A DNA stretch of 18,648 nt from Apopatocola sp963628785 (GCA_963628785.1 CAVGGQ010000041.1:1-18648), one strand, 5' to 3'. Shown: positions 8,826 to 18,282, counted from the stretch's first letter. Program-made: numbers and translations. Notes: generated by a model from the sequence alone, not told the origin.

Positions 8826-11345
8826 ATGGCACATAAACGCGATTACAAACCGGAAGACATCGCCTTTCCCAAACAGCATATCGTACAATCCGAGCTCGTA
8901 TCGGAAATGGAAAAGAGCTACATTGAATACGCCATGTCCGTCATTGTCGGGCGCGCTCTGCCCGATGTGCGCGACGGTCTGAAGCCCGTCCACCGCCGCA
9001 TCCTCTACGCCATGTACGAGGACGGCCTCACCCGCGACAAGCCCTACCGCAAGTGCGCCACCGCCGTCGGCGACGTGCTCGGCCGGTATCACCCCCACGG
9101 CGACGCGTCCGTTTACGACGCTCTCGTCCGCATGGCGCAGAACTTCTCGCTGCGCTACCCGCTCATTGACGGCCACGGCAACTTCGGTGACGTGGACGGC
9201 AACCCCCCGGCGGCTTACCGTTACACCGAGGCGCGTCTAGCCCGCATGGCGGACGAAATGCTCCGCGACATCGACAAGGACACCGTTGACTGGGACCCCA
9301 ACTTCGACGAAACGCGCAAGGAGCCGCGCGTACTCCCGAGCCGCATCCCGCAGCTTCTCGTAAACGGCTCTTCGGGCATCGCCGTCGGCATGGCAACGAA
9401 TATGCCACCGCACAACCTCAAGGAAGTCATCGGCGCCGCCGTGGAAGTGCTCGATAATCCCGATGCCACGCTCGAAGACCTCATGCGCCACATCAAGGGG
9501 CCCGACTTACCAACCAAGGGCATCATCATGGGCCGCGCCGGCATCCGCGCCGCCTATGCCACGGGCCGCGGCAAGATCGTCATCCGTGCCCGCACGGAGT
9601 TTGAAGAGCACGGCCAGAACCGCGTGCGCATCATCGTCAATGAGCTCCCCTATCAGGTAAACAAAAAGATGCTCATCAAGAACATCGCCGAGCAGGTGAA
9701 GGACAAGCGCCTCGACGACATCTCCGACCTGCGCGATGAATCCGACCGCAACGGCATGCGCATCGTCATCGAGCTCAAGCGCGACGCCAACCCGCAGGTC
9801 GTGCTGAACCGTCTCTTTGCGCAGACACAGCTCCAGAGCAGCTTTTCCATCATCAACCTCGCCCTCGTCGACAACCAGCGTCAGCCGAAGGTGCTCACGC
9901 TGCGCCAGCTCCTCGATGAGTACCTCACATTCCAGGAAGAGGTCATCACTCGTCGCACACAGTACGATCTGCGCAAGGCGCGCGAGCGTGCCCATCTGCT
10001 GGAAGGCCTCCTCATCGCACAGGACAACATCGACGAAGTTATCCGCATCATCCGCACGAGCTATGATAACGCCAAGGAAAACCTCATGACGCGCTTCGGA
10101 CTCGACGATGTGCAGGCACAGGCCATCCTCGACATGCGTCTCAAGGCACTGCAGGGACTCGACCGCGAGAAGCTGCAGAACGAATATAACGAGCTCGAAA
10201 AGAAGATCGAATACCTCGTCTCGCTCCTCGAAGACCCCAAAAAGCTCAAGGGCGTACTCAAGGACGAGCTCATTGCCGTCGGCGAAAAGTACGGCGACGA
10301 GCGCAAGACCGAGATCCGGGAGGTCGAGGACGAGATCGATATCGAAGATCTCATCGCCGAGGAGCAATGCGTCTTCACTCTCTCGCACAACGGCTACATC
10401 AAGCGCACCCCCACGGCCGAGTACCGCGCCCAGGGACGCGGCGGCAAGGGCGTCCGCGGCATGGCCACGCGCGAGGAGGACTATGTGGAGAGCGTATTCA
10501 CCGCTTCCACGCACGACTTTCTGCTCTTCTTCTCGAACCGCGGCCGTGTGTATGTCCGCAAGGGCTATCATATCCCCGAAGCCGGACGAAGCGCGCGCGG
10601 CACGAACATTGTCAACATCCTCCCGCTCGAGCCGGAGGAGAAAATATCCGCCATGCTTCGCGGCAAGGGACGCGAGGATGATGCGTACATCATGTTCTTC
10701 ACGAAAAACGGCGTCACGAAGCGTATGTCGCAAGGTGAGCTGAAGAATGTCCGCAAGATCGGCATCCGCGCGCTTGAGATCCGCGAGGGCGACGAGCTCG
10801 TGCAGGTGCTCAAGACGACCGGGCACGAGAAGCTGCTCGTCATCACGAAGGACGGCAGCGGCGTCCGCTTCGAGGAAGAGGATGTGCGCGCCATGGGCCG
10901 CACCGCCGCCGGTGTTCGCGCCATCCGCCTTCGCGAAGGCGATGAGGTCGTGGCCGCCGTGCGCGCGCTCGATGATAATGCCTCCGTGCTCACCGTCACC
11001 GAGAACGGCTACGGAAAACGGACGCTCATCGGCGAGTTCGCCGTGCACGGCCGCGGCGGTCTCGGTATGCGCGCCTACAACGTTACCGAAAAAACCGGCA
11101 GCGTCATCGGCGCGAAGAAGGTCACGGGTGAGGAGGACATTATGCTCGTCTCCGACGACGGCACCATCATCCGCATGGAGTGCGCCGGCATCTCGGTGCT
11201 CGGCCGCGCCACACAGGGCGTGCGCCTGATGCGCCCCGCCGAGGGTGCCCACGTGGTCGCCATGACCCGCACCGAGCACGAAGCCGCCGAGGAAACACCG
11301 GACGAGACGGCAGGGGAGACCCCGGCTGTTCCGGAGGAAAAATAA
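8826..11345 (+). CDS. gyrA: DNA gyrase subunit A
   Basis: GyrA is the DNA cleavage and wrapping subunit that pairs with GyrB. The 839 residues contain the catalytic Y133 in AAYRYTEARLARM, the GyrA box QGRGGKG at 536-542 that marks gyrase rather than topoisomerase IV, and the repeated blades of the C-terminal beta-pinwheel. The tail is acidic and rich in Glu, Thr and Pro. In the quinolone-resistance region the sequence is HGDASVYD, so Ala94 stands where E. coli has Ser83, while the Asp87 equivalent (D98) is kept; Mycobacterium tuberculosis also has Ala there. GAGGAGG (8812-8818) lies 7 nt before the ATG. The stop codon is directly followed by the ATG of the next gene. Confidence 0.98.
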   Translation: MAHKRDYKPEDIAFPKQHIVQSELVSEMEKSYIEYAMSVIVGRALPDVRDGLKPVHRRILYAMYEDGLTRDKPYRKCATAVGDVLGRYHPHGDASVYDALVRMAQNFSLRYPLIDGHGNFGDVDGNPPAAYRYTEARLARMADEMLRDIDKDTVDWDPNFDETRKEPRVLPSRIPQLLVNGSSGIAVGMATNMPPHNLKEVIGAAVEVLDNPDATLEDLMRHIKGPDLPTKGIIMGRAGIRAAYATGRGKIVIRARTEFEEHGQNRVRIIVNELPYQVNKKMLIKNIAEQVKDKRLDDISDLRDESDRNGMRIVIELKRDANPQVVLNRLFAQTQLQSSFSIINLALVDNQRQPKVLTLRQLLDEYLTFQEEVITRRTQYDLRKARERAHLLEGLLIAQDNIDEVIRIIRTSYDNAKENLMTRFGLDDVQAQAILDMRLKALQGLDREKLQNEYNELEKKIEYLVSLLEDPKKLKGVLKDELIAVGEKYGDERKTEIREVEDEIDIEDLIAEEQCVFTLSHNGYIKRTPTAEYRAQGRGGKGVRGMATREEDYVESVFTASTHDFLLFFSNRGRVYVRKGYHIPEAGRSARGTNIVNILPLEPEEKISAMLRGKGREDDAYIMFFTKNGVTKRMSQGELKNVRKIGIRALEIREGDELVQVLKTTGHEKLLVITKDGSGVRFEEEDVRAMGRTAAGVRAIRLREGDEVVAAVRALDDNASVLTVTENGYGKRTLIGEFAVHGRGGLGMRAYNVTEKTGSVIGAKKVTGEEDIMLVSDDGTIIRMECAGISVLGRATQGVRLMRPAEGAHVVAMTRTEHEAAEETPDETAGETPAVPEEK

Positions 11346-11747
11346 ATGATCACGCCGAATGCAAACAATAAAAAGAAAAATTCCGTTCCCGGGATCGTCT
11401 TTGCTGTTGTGTTCCTCGCCCTCATCACAGCCGCGGAAAGCAGCGGCAGCATAGCCCTTGTTTTCGTCCTTTTCACCGTCATCTTCTGCGCCGCCTTTGT
11501 GATCACGGCGGTCAAAAAGGGGAAGAAGCAGCAAAAGCCGGAGGAAAACGGCACGCCACCGCGCGGCTACACGACGCATGAGGATGTGCCGGATGCGCAC
11601 TGCGTGGTGTGCGAGAATACCGGCGAGGACCATTTTTCCCGCGATAAGGCGCGGCGCATTGCGCAGCTCGACGATTTTCTCAAAAACGGCATCATCGACA
11701 AGGCCGAGTACAGAAAGCTGCGCGAGCGCTTTGAAAACGACATTTGA
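11346..11747 (+). CDS. Small membrane protein with C-terminal SHOCT-like domain
   Basis: This is a 133-residue protein of unknown function. A short basic N-terminus is followed by two transmembrane segments (about 14-31 and 35-56), a charged linker, then a cytoplasmic part with HCVVC (H85, C86, C89) and a nearby EDH (H96), and a C-terminal helical hairpin (about 103-131, RRIAQLDDFLKNGIID then YRKLRERF) that reads as a SHOCT domain. The Cys/His cluster could bind zinc, which is inference. The ATG directly abuts the gyrA stop, with GGAGG (11333-11337) 8 nt before it, so it is translated from the gyrase transcript. From memory, similar proteins occur beside gyrA in Oscillospiraceae, but this was not searched. 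Confidence 0.85.
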   Translation: MITPNANNKKKNSVPGIVFAVVFLALITAAESSGSIALVFVLFTVIFCAAFVITAVKKGKKQQKPEENGTPPRGYTTHEDVPDAHCVVCENTGEDHFSRDKARRIAQLDDFLKNGIIDKAEYRKLRERFENDI

Positions 11748-11765
11748 CCGTACGGAAGGAGCCAT

Positions 11766-12200
11766 ATGAAAACCGTCATCCTTTATACCGACGGCGCGTG
11801 CTCGGGAAACCCGGGCCCGGGCGGTTGGGCATCGATCCTTCGCTACGGAGAAGCCGTGAAAGAGCTCTCCGGCGGCGAGAAGGAAACCACCAATAACCGC
11901 ATGGAGCTTATGGGCGTCATCGAAGGGCTGAGCGCCCTGCGCGAGGGCTGCATCGTGGAGCTCTATTCCGACAGCCAGTACATCGTCAACGCTCTCAACA
12001 ACGGCTGGCTGCGCGACTGGAAGCGCCGCAGCTGGAAGCGCCGCGACGGCGAACTCAAAAATGCCGAGCTCTGGCAGACGCTGGACGCTCTTCTCCAGAA
12101 GCACCGTGTAAAAGCCTACTGGGTGCGCGGGCATGCCGACAACGAGTATAACAACCGCTGCGACGCCCTCGCCGTGACGGAGCGCGAAAAACTGGTGTGA
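11766..12200 (+). CDS. rnhA: Ribonuclease HI
   Basis: RNase HI cleaves the RNA strand of RNA-DNA hybrids, removing primers and R-loops. The 144 residues hold the full catalytic set, matching E. coli D10, E48, D70, H124 and D134 with a one-residue offset: D9 in LYTDGACSGNPGPGG, E47 in NNRMEL, D69 in YSDSQY, H123 in RGHADNEYNN and D133. The basic WKRRSWKRRDG stretch resembles the basic protrusion of E. coli RNase HI, a substrate-binding handle absent from many shorter forms. AAGGAG (about 11755-11760) lies about 5 nt before the ATG. The gene overlaps the following ABC exporter start by 4 nt (GTGA). Confidence 0.97.
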   Translation: MKTVILYTDGACSGNPGPGGWASILRYGEAVKELSGGEKETTNNRMELMGVIEGLSALREGCIVELYSDSQYIVNALNNGWLRDWKRRSWKRRDGELKNAELWQTLDALLQKHRVKAYWVRGHADNEYNNRCDALAVTEREKLV

Positions 12201-13954
12201 GCGCCGTGCCGGAAAAGAAGAAAGACTTTTCGCAGAGCGCCCTGCGCGTATTCCTTACCTACTATAAGCCGCACCGGAAGCTCCTGCTGCTCGACTTCTT
12301 CATGGCGGTATTCGCCGTGGCGGCGGAGCTTGGGTTTCCGTACGGCACGCGCTATGCGCTGCGGCAGCTTCTCCCGCAGGGGCTTTATCGCGAGTTTTTC
12401 CTCCTCATGGCGGCACTGCTCGGCGCGTACCTTGTGCGCACGGTGAGCCAGTACATCGTGACGCTCTGGGGTCACGAGCTCGGCGTGCGGGTCGAGGCGG
12501 ACATGCGCGAGGACATCTTCGAGCATGTGCAGTCGCTCTCGTTCTCGTTTTTCGATAAGCACCGCACGGGAAAGCTCATGAGCCGCATGACGACGGATCT
12601 TTTTGAGATCACGGAGCTCGCGCGCCACGGCCCCGAGACCGTGCTGCAGGCGACGCTCACCATCGTCGGCGCGTTCCTCATCCTGCTCACCATCCGCTGG
12701 GAGCTTGCGGTCATCCTCTTTGCGATGCTACCGATGCTGCTCTTCATCGTGATGCGTCTGCGCGTGCGGCTGCGCGAGCGGAGTCTCGACGTAAAGCGCG
12801 AAACCGCCGAGATCAACACCGCCGTGGAGGCGGGCGTTTCCGGCATCCGTACCGTGAAGGCATTCGCCAACGAGCAGGACGCCATAGACAAATTCCATGT
12901 TTCCAACGAAAAATTCAAATTCTCCAAGCGCGGCTACTATAAGATCTTCGGCCTTTTAAACGCGTCCACGGAGTTTTCCATCTCCCTTCTGCAGCTCGTG
13001 ACCATCACGGTCGGCGGCGTGTTCATCATCAAGGGGAAAATGGACGCGGTGGATCTCATCACGTTCTCGCTCTATGTGAGCACATTCGTGACCCCCATCC
13101 GCAAGCTGACGCAGTTTGTCGAGCAGTTCCAGAAGGGCAGCTCCGGCTTCCTGCGCTTTCTCGAGATCATGCGCACCGAGCCGGACATCCGGGATGCCCC
13201 GGATGCGGAAGAGCTCATGGATGTGCGCGGCGAGGTCGAGTTCCGCGATGTGTCGTTCCGGTATGACCGCGGCGGCGAGGTGCTGAAAAACATCCATCTG
13301 TGCGTGCAGCCCGGCGAGACGCTCGCGCTGGTCGGCCCCTCCGGCGGCGGCAAAACGACGCTCAGCCAGCTCCTGCTCCGCTTTTACGATCCGGTCGAGG
13401 GAGAGGTGCTCGTGGACGGGCACGACATCCGCACTGTGACGCAGTCATCGCTCCACCATCAGATCTGCATCATTCAGCAGGACGTGTTCCTCTTTGCCGA
13501 CACCGTGCGCGAGAACATCCGCTACGGCCGCCCGGACGCGACCGACGCGGAAGTGGAGGAAGCGGTGCGGCGCGCGAGCATCCATAATGAAATTCTCGAG
13601 ATGCCGGACGGCTACGATTCCTTTGTCGGCGAGCGCGGCGTGAAGCTCTCCGGCGGACAGAAGCAGCGCATCGCCATCGCGCGCGTGTTTCTCAAAAACC
13701 CGCCCATCCTCGTGCTCGACGAGGCGACGAGCGCGCTCGACAGCGTGACCGAGGCCGCCATCCAGTCCTCGCTCGACACATTGAGCGAGGGGCGCACCAC
13801 CATCATCGTGGCGCACCGCCTGGCCACCGTGCGCGGTGGGGACCGCATCGCCGTCATCGAAAAGGGTACGATCGCCAAATACGGCACGCACCGGGAGCTT
13901 CTGGAGAAAAACGGCCGCTATGCCGAGCTCTGGAACACACAAAAGCTATCATAA
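12197..13954 (+). CDS. ABC-type exporter half-transporter (MsbA/LmrA-like)
   Basis: This 585-residue protein fuses a six-helix membrane domain (about 25-320) to an ATPase domain (about 345-580), so it should work as a homodimeric exporter. The ATPase has Walker A GPSGGGKT at 380-387, the Q-loop IIQQDVFLF, signature LSGGQ at 484-488, Walker B ILVLDEATSALD with D508/E509, and the H-loop VAHRLATV. The catalytic residues are complete. The substrate cannot be told; lipid, peptide and drug exporters all look like this. The GTG start at 12197 overlaps the rnhA stop (GTGA); a second GTG at 12206 is possible and neither has a strong ribosome site, suggesting coupling to rnhA. The asnS promoter begins five bases after the stop. 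Confidence 0.94.
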   Translation: MSAVPEKKKDFSQSALRVFLTYYKPHRKLLLLDFFMAVFAVAAELGFPYGTRYALRQLLPQGLYREFFLLMAALLGAYLVRTVSQYIVTLWGHELGVRVEADMREDIFEHVQSLSFSFFDKHRTGKLMSRMTTDLFEITELARHGPETVLQATLTIVGAFLILLTIRWELAVILFAMLPMLLFIVMRLRVRLRERSLDVKRETAEINTAVEAGVSGIRTVKAFANEQDAIDKFHVSNEKFKFSKRGYYKIFGLLNASTEFSISLLQLVTITVGGVFIIKGKMDAVDLITFSLYVSTFVTPIRKLTQFVEQFQKGSSGFLRFLEIMRTEPDIRDAPDAEELMDVRGEVEFRDVSFRYDRGGEVLKNIHLCVQPGETLALVGPSGGGKTTLSQLLLRFYDPVEGEVLVDGHDIRTVTQSSLHHQICIIQQDVFLFADTVRENIRYGRPDATDAEVEEAVRRASIHNEILEMPDGYDSFVGERGVKLSGGQKQRIAIARVFLKNPPILVLDEATSALDSVTEAAIQSSLDTLSEGRTTIIVAHRLATVRGGDRIAVIEKGTIAKYGTHRELLEKNGRYAELWNTQKLS

Positions 13955-13959
13955 ACTAC

Positions 13960-13988
13960 TTGAAAAACAGGGACGCTGTGCGTATAAT
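13960..13988 (+). promoter_or_regulatory. asnS promoter
   Basis: TTGAAA (13960-13965), a 17-bp spacer and a perfect TATAAT (13983-13988) form a strong promoter directly after the ABC exporter stop. The leader before asnS is only about 25 nt, too short for a T-box. Confidence 0.9.
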
Positions 13989-14020
13989 ACGATGCATACA
14001 CTCCGGGAGGACGAAAGAAA

Positions 14021-15415
<1,395 letters not shown>

Positions 15416-15437
15416 TATTACAACAGCAAAAGTGATA

Positions 15438-15466
15438 GAAAGCGGCGGTGCAAAACCGCCGCTTTC
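15438..15466. terminator. Hairpin after asnS
   Basis: A perfect 12-bp stem (GAAAGCGGCGGT at 15438-15449 with its complement at 15455-15466) has a 5-nt loop, 22 nt after the asnS stop. The following sequence is only moderately T-rich, so termination strength is uncertain, but the position and stem stability fit a terminator. Confidence 0.75.
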
Positions 15467-15496
15467 CGTTCATTTCGGATATTTTTCGACAAGTAC

Positions 15497-15525
15497 TTGC
15501 ATTTTTTACAAATAAAGAATAGTAT
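15497..15525 (+). promoter_or_regulatory. Promoter of the MATE exporter
   Basis: TTGCAT (15497-15502), 17 bp and TAGTAT (15520-15525) form a plausible promoter about 70 nt before the chosen start. A 10-bp palindrome CAAGTACTTG (15490-15499) overlaps the -35 and could be a repressor site. Confidence 0.55.
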
Positions 15526-15596
15526 ATGCGGACATGGGAAAATTCTTCGGGAACTTCCGTGTCTTGTTTTTCTCTCTTGATTTGCGAGGTGGGAAA

Positions 15597-17009
15597 ATGC
15601 ATAAAAAATATGAGATCAATATGACAAAGGGAGCACTGCTCCCGGAGCTGCTGCAGTTTGTGCTGCCGCTGATGCTCTCTTCCATGCTGCAGATCGCGTT
15701 CAACGCCGCCGACCTCATCGTGGTTGGACGCTTCGGGCGGCCCTACGCCATGGCGGCGGTCGGCTCGAACGGCGCAATGATCAACCTGATCGTCAACGTT
15801 CTGCTCGGTCTCGCAACCGGCGGCGGCGTACTTTGCTCCCGTTACTACGGCGCGGGCCGCGCCGAACGGCTGCGCAGCACCGTGTCGACCACGCTCATCA
15901 CCGGCCTCATCGGCGGCGTTATCACCGGTATTATAGGCCTCCTGCTCACCATGCCGCTCCTGCGTCTGGTCGGCAGCCCCGAAGAGGTGCTCCCGCTCGC
16001 GGCGGTGTACCTGCGCATCTATTTCTGCGGTCTGCCCGCCATGGCCCTTTATAACTTCTCCGCTGCGGCGCTCCGTGCGCTCGGCAACACGCGCCAGCCG
16101 CTCATCTATCTTACGATCGCGGGTGTGCTCAACGTGTTCCTCAACCTCTTCTTCGTCATCGTTGTCGGCATCGATGTGGCGGGCGTCGCCATCGCGACCG
16201 TCATCAGCCAGTGCGTTTCGGCTTTCCTTACGATCCGCTGCCTCATCACCACGCAGGAAATGGAGATCCGCAAGCTGAAGTTCTCCGCCCATATCTTCCG
16301 CCAGATGATGCGCATCGGCATCCCGGCGGGCATTCAGGGCTCGCTCTTCTCCGTGTCCAACTTTATCATCCAGTCGTCCGTCAACTCCTTCGGCGCAACG
16401 GTCATTGCCGGCAACAGCGCGTGCGTGAGCGTGGAAAGCCTGCTCTACTGCCCGCAGGACGCCGTTATGCAGGCGGCCACCACTGCCGTGAGCCAGAATG
16501 TCGGCGCACAGGAGGAAGAGCGCGCCCGCAGCGTGGCGCGCTGGTGCATGCTTCTCACGGTCGTCATCTCCGGCATCCTCACGGCGCTCGCCATTGCGTT
16601 CCGCCGCGAAGTGCTCGGCCTTTACACCACGGACGAGTCGGAGTTCGAGGCGGCCATGATCCGTCTGACGACCATCGGTGTGTGGTACATTCTCGACGGC
16701 ACGATGAGCGCCATGTCCGGCGTGAACCGCGGCCTCGGCTACAGCCTGCTGCCCGCCATCGTCACATTTCTCGGCGCATGCGTGTTCCGCATCGTCTGGG
16801 TGTACACGGTGTTTGCGAGCGTCCGTACGCTCGAGTGCCTCTACTTCTCCTATCCGATCTCCTGGGCGCTCACCACGACCGTCCACATAATCTGCTACTT
16901 CATTATCCGGCATCGTCCGTTCCGGACTAAGTTCGGCGTAGCTGCGGCGAAAAACCACGCAAAAGCCGTTGCCGAAAAAAAGCTTGACAAACCGGAGATC
17001 ACCCAATAA
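15597..17009 (+). CDS. MATE-family multidrug/cation exporter
   Basis: This 470-residue, about 12-helix inner-membrane protein belongs to the MATE family, which exports drugs or metabolites in exchange for Na+ or H+. The start MHKKYEINMTKGALLPELLQ and the first helix region LPLMLSSMLQIAFNAADLIV are typical of clostridial MATE proteins, with two internally related six-helix halves (roughly 10-220 and 235-440) and a basic C-terminal tail. The frame is open up to an ATG at 15534, but that start adds a non-conserved segment and has no ribosome site, whereas ATG 15597 has GAGGTGGG at 15586-15593. The substrate is unknown. It has its own promoter, and the promoter of the methionine leader lies over its last codons. 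Confidence 0.93.
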   Translation: MHKKYEINMTKGALLPELLQFVLPLMLSSMLQIAFNAADLIVVGRFGRPYAMAAVGSNGAMINLIVNVLLGLATGGGVLCSRYYGAGRAERLRSTVSTTLITGLIGGVITGIIGLLLTMPLLRLVGSPEEVLPLAAVYLRIYFCGLPAMALYNFSAAALRALGNTRQPLIYLTIAGVLNVFLNLFFVIVVGIDVAGVAIATVISQCVSAFLTIRCLITTQEMEIRKLKFSAHIFRQMMRIGIPAGIQGSLFSVSNFIIQSSVNSFGATVIAGNSACVSVESLLYCPQDAVMQAATTAVSQNVGAQEEERARSVARWCMLLTVVISGILTALAIAFRREVLGLYTTDESEFEAAMIRLTTIGVWYILDGTMSAMSGVNRGLGYSLLPAIVTFLGACVFRIVWVYTVFASVRTLECLYFSYPISWALTTTVHIICYFIIRHRPFRTKFGVAAAKNHAKAVAEKKLDKPEITQ

Positions 17010-17012
17010 AAT
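16984..17012 (+). promoter_or_regulatory. Promoter of the methionine leader
   Basis: A perfect TTGACA (16984-16989), an ideal 17-bp spacer and TAAAAT (17007-17012, five of six consensus bases) lie across the last codons and stop of the MATE gene. Transcription should start near 17019, giving a leader of about 180 nt ahead of metY. Confidence 0.88.
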
Positions 17013-17049
17013 AATGCCCATATATTTCAGACGAAAGGCGGGCTGTTCC

Positions 17050-17118
17050 ATGAATATGTTGATCGGTATGTACATGATGATGCGAAGAACCGTCTTTGGT
17101 CTGAACCGGAGCCTTTAA
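17050..17118 (+). CDS. Met-rich leader peptide (22 aa)
   Basis: The ORF encodes MNMLIGMYMMMRRTVFGLN followed by RSL. Six of the first eleven residues are Met, including three consecutive ATG codons at 17074-17082, a density very unlikely by chance in this genome. AAAGGCGGG (17034-17042) lies 7 nt before the ATG as a plausible ribosome site. It sits between a consensus promoter and a strong terminator upstream of metY, the position of a regulatory leader peptide. The final codons (Asn-Arg-Ser-Leu-stop) overlap the 5' arm of the predicted antiterminator. It probably has no function as a protein; its translation is the sensor. A short membrane peptide is the alternative, but it lacks a continuous hydrophobic stretch. 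Confidence 0.75.
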   Translation: MNMLIGMYMMMRRTVFGLNRSL

Positions 17119-17139
17119 GGCTTCCGACACAGAATACCG

Positions 17140-17180
17140 AAGGCGGTTACACGACGTGCTGTAACCGCCTTTTTATTTTT
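17140..17180 (+). terminator. Intrinsic terminator of the methionine leader
   Basis: A perfect 12-bp stem (17140-17151 with 17160-17171, core GGCGGTTACA) has an 8-nt loop and runs into a T-rich tract (17170-17180). It lies between the leader peptide and the metY ribosome site GGGAGG (about 17185-17190), so it must be bypassed for metY expression. Confidence 0.93.
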
Positions 17181-17198
17181 ATCAGGGAGGACAAAACT

Positions 17199-18282
17199 AT
17201 GGCAGACAACGGGATCGGAACGAGATGCGTGCAGGCGGGATATACGCCGGGCAACGGCGAGCCGCGGCAGGTGCCGATCATTCAGAGCACTTAAGTACGC
17301 CACGAGCGCGGACATGGGGAAGCTCTTCGATCTGGAGGCGGAGGGATATTTCTACTCCCGTCTGCAGAACCCGACGTGCGACATCGTTGCGGCGAAGATC
17401 GCATCGCTGGAGGGCGGCACCGCCGCAATGCTCACATCCTCCGGACAGGCCGCTAACTTCTACGCCGTATTCAACATTGCCTCCTGCGGCGACCATGTGG
17501 TCAGCTCCTCGAGCATTTACGGCGGCAGCTACAATCTCTTCGCCGTCACGATGAAGCGCATGGGCGTGGAGTTCACATTCGTGAGCCCGGACTGCACGGA
17601 GGAGGAGCTGAATGCCGCCTTCCGTCCGAACACGAAAGCCGTGTTCGGCGAGACCATCGCAAACCCCGCTCTCACGGTGCTCGACATCGAAAAGTTCGCC
17701 CGCGCCGCGCACGCGCACGGTGTGCCACTCATTGTGGACAACACCTTCGCCACGCCTGTCAACTGCCGCCCGTTCGAGTGGGGCGCGGACATCGTCACGC
17801 ACTCCACCACCAAGTACATGGACGGCCACGGCGGCGCCGTCGGCGGATGCATCGTGGACAGCGGCAGGTTCGACTGGACGGCGCACGCCGACAAGTTCCC
17901 GGGCCAGTGCACGCCGGACGAGAGCTACCACGGCGTGACCTACACCGAGCGCTTCGGCCTCGGCGGCGCGTACATCACGAAGGCTACGGCTCAGCTCATG
18001 CGCGACTTCGGCTCCGTGCAGTCGCCGCAGAACGCCTATTACCTCAACCTCGGCCTCGAGAGTCTGCATGTGCGCATGAAGCGCCACTGCGAAAACGCGC
18101 AGGCCGTGGCGGAATATCTGCAGCGGCATGAGAAGATCGCCTGGGTGCAGTACTGCGGTCTGCCCGGCGACAAATACTACGAGCGCGGGCAGAAGTATCT
18201 CCCGAACGGCTCGTGCGGCGTCGTCAGCTTCGGCGTGAAGGGCGGCCGCGCCGCCGCGGAGCAGTTCATGGAGAACACCTCG
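17199..18282 (+). pseudogene. metY: O-acetylhomoserine sulfhydrylase, frameshifted and truncated
   Basis: MetY is the PLP enzyme that makes homocysteine (or methionine) from O-acetylhomoserine and sulfide (or methanethiol). The ATG at 17199, with GGGAGG about 8 nt upstream, opens a normal N-terminus ending PIIQST, then TAA at 17292. The family motif continues in another frame from 17293 as KYATSADMGKLFDLEAEG; relative to the usual QSTT(Y/F)KY about 5 nt are missing. The second frame holds the rest of the PLP fold, including YSRLQNPT, the PLP lysine (codon 17812-17814) in HSTTKYMDGHGG, and GVVSFGVKGGRAAAEQFME. There the family similarity stops, roughly 100 residues short, where the frame runs straight into the start of metA. 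Loss of the C-terminal domain and the frameshift make a working enzyme unlikely. Confidence 0.88.

Larger units (their letters stand above)
17019..17198 (+). promoter_or_regulatory. Candidate methionine-responsive transcription attenuator
   Basis: The leader contains a Met-rich 22-codon ORF (17050-17118), then mutually exclusive RNA structures. Segment 17104-17116 can pair with 17139-17148 (AACCG with CGGTT, CCTTT with GAAGG, one 3-nt bulge), an antiterminator that uses the left arm of the terminator at 17140-17171. A ribosome stalled at the Met codons (17050-17082) would leave 17104-17116 free and allow read-through. A ribosome reaching the stop at 17116 would cover it and let the terminator form. 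The mechanism is inferred from the trp/his attenuation model; the pairings are read by eye, with no energy calculation. Confidence 0.7.

Noticed and set aside
9507..12134. Long open frame on the minus strand (875 codons), and similar long minus-strand frames at 7485-9176, 13949-15385, 15348-17075 and 17278-18594
   Set aside because: They lie opposite well-identified genes (gyrA, gyrB, asnS, the MATE gene, metY), are rich in His, Arg, Ala and Asp as expected from antisense of GC-rich codons, and match no protein family I recognise.
13989..14020. T-box leader upstream of asnS
   Set aside because: The promoter lies only about 30 nt before the start codon, leaving no room for one.
15534..15596. 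A MATE start at 15534
   Set aside because: There is no ribosome site before it, the extra 21 residues are not typical of the family, and GAGGTGGG precedes the ATG at 15597.
17019..17198. SAM riboswitch or T-box in the metY leader
   Set aside because: No SAM-I-type conserved core and no T-box sequence (TGGNACCGCG) is visible, and the leader is short; the Met-rich ORF and terminator explain it better.
17286..17296. Programmed +1 frameshift in metY
   Set aside because: The peptidyl tRNA on ACT would have to re-pair with CTT, which is unfavourable; the skipped reading also lacks two conserved residues of the QSTT(Y/F)KY motif, so a 5-nt deletion is simpler.
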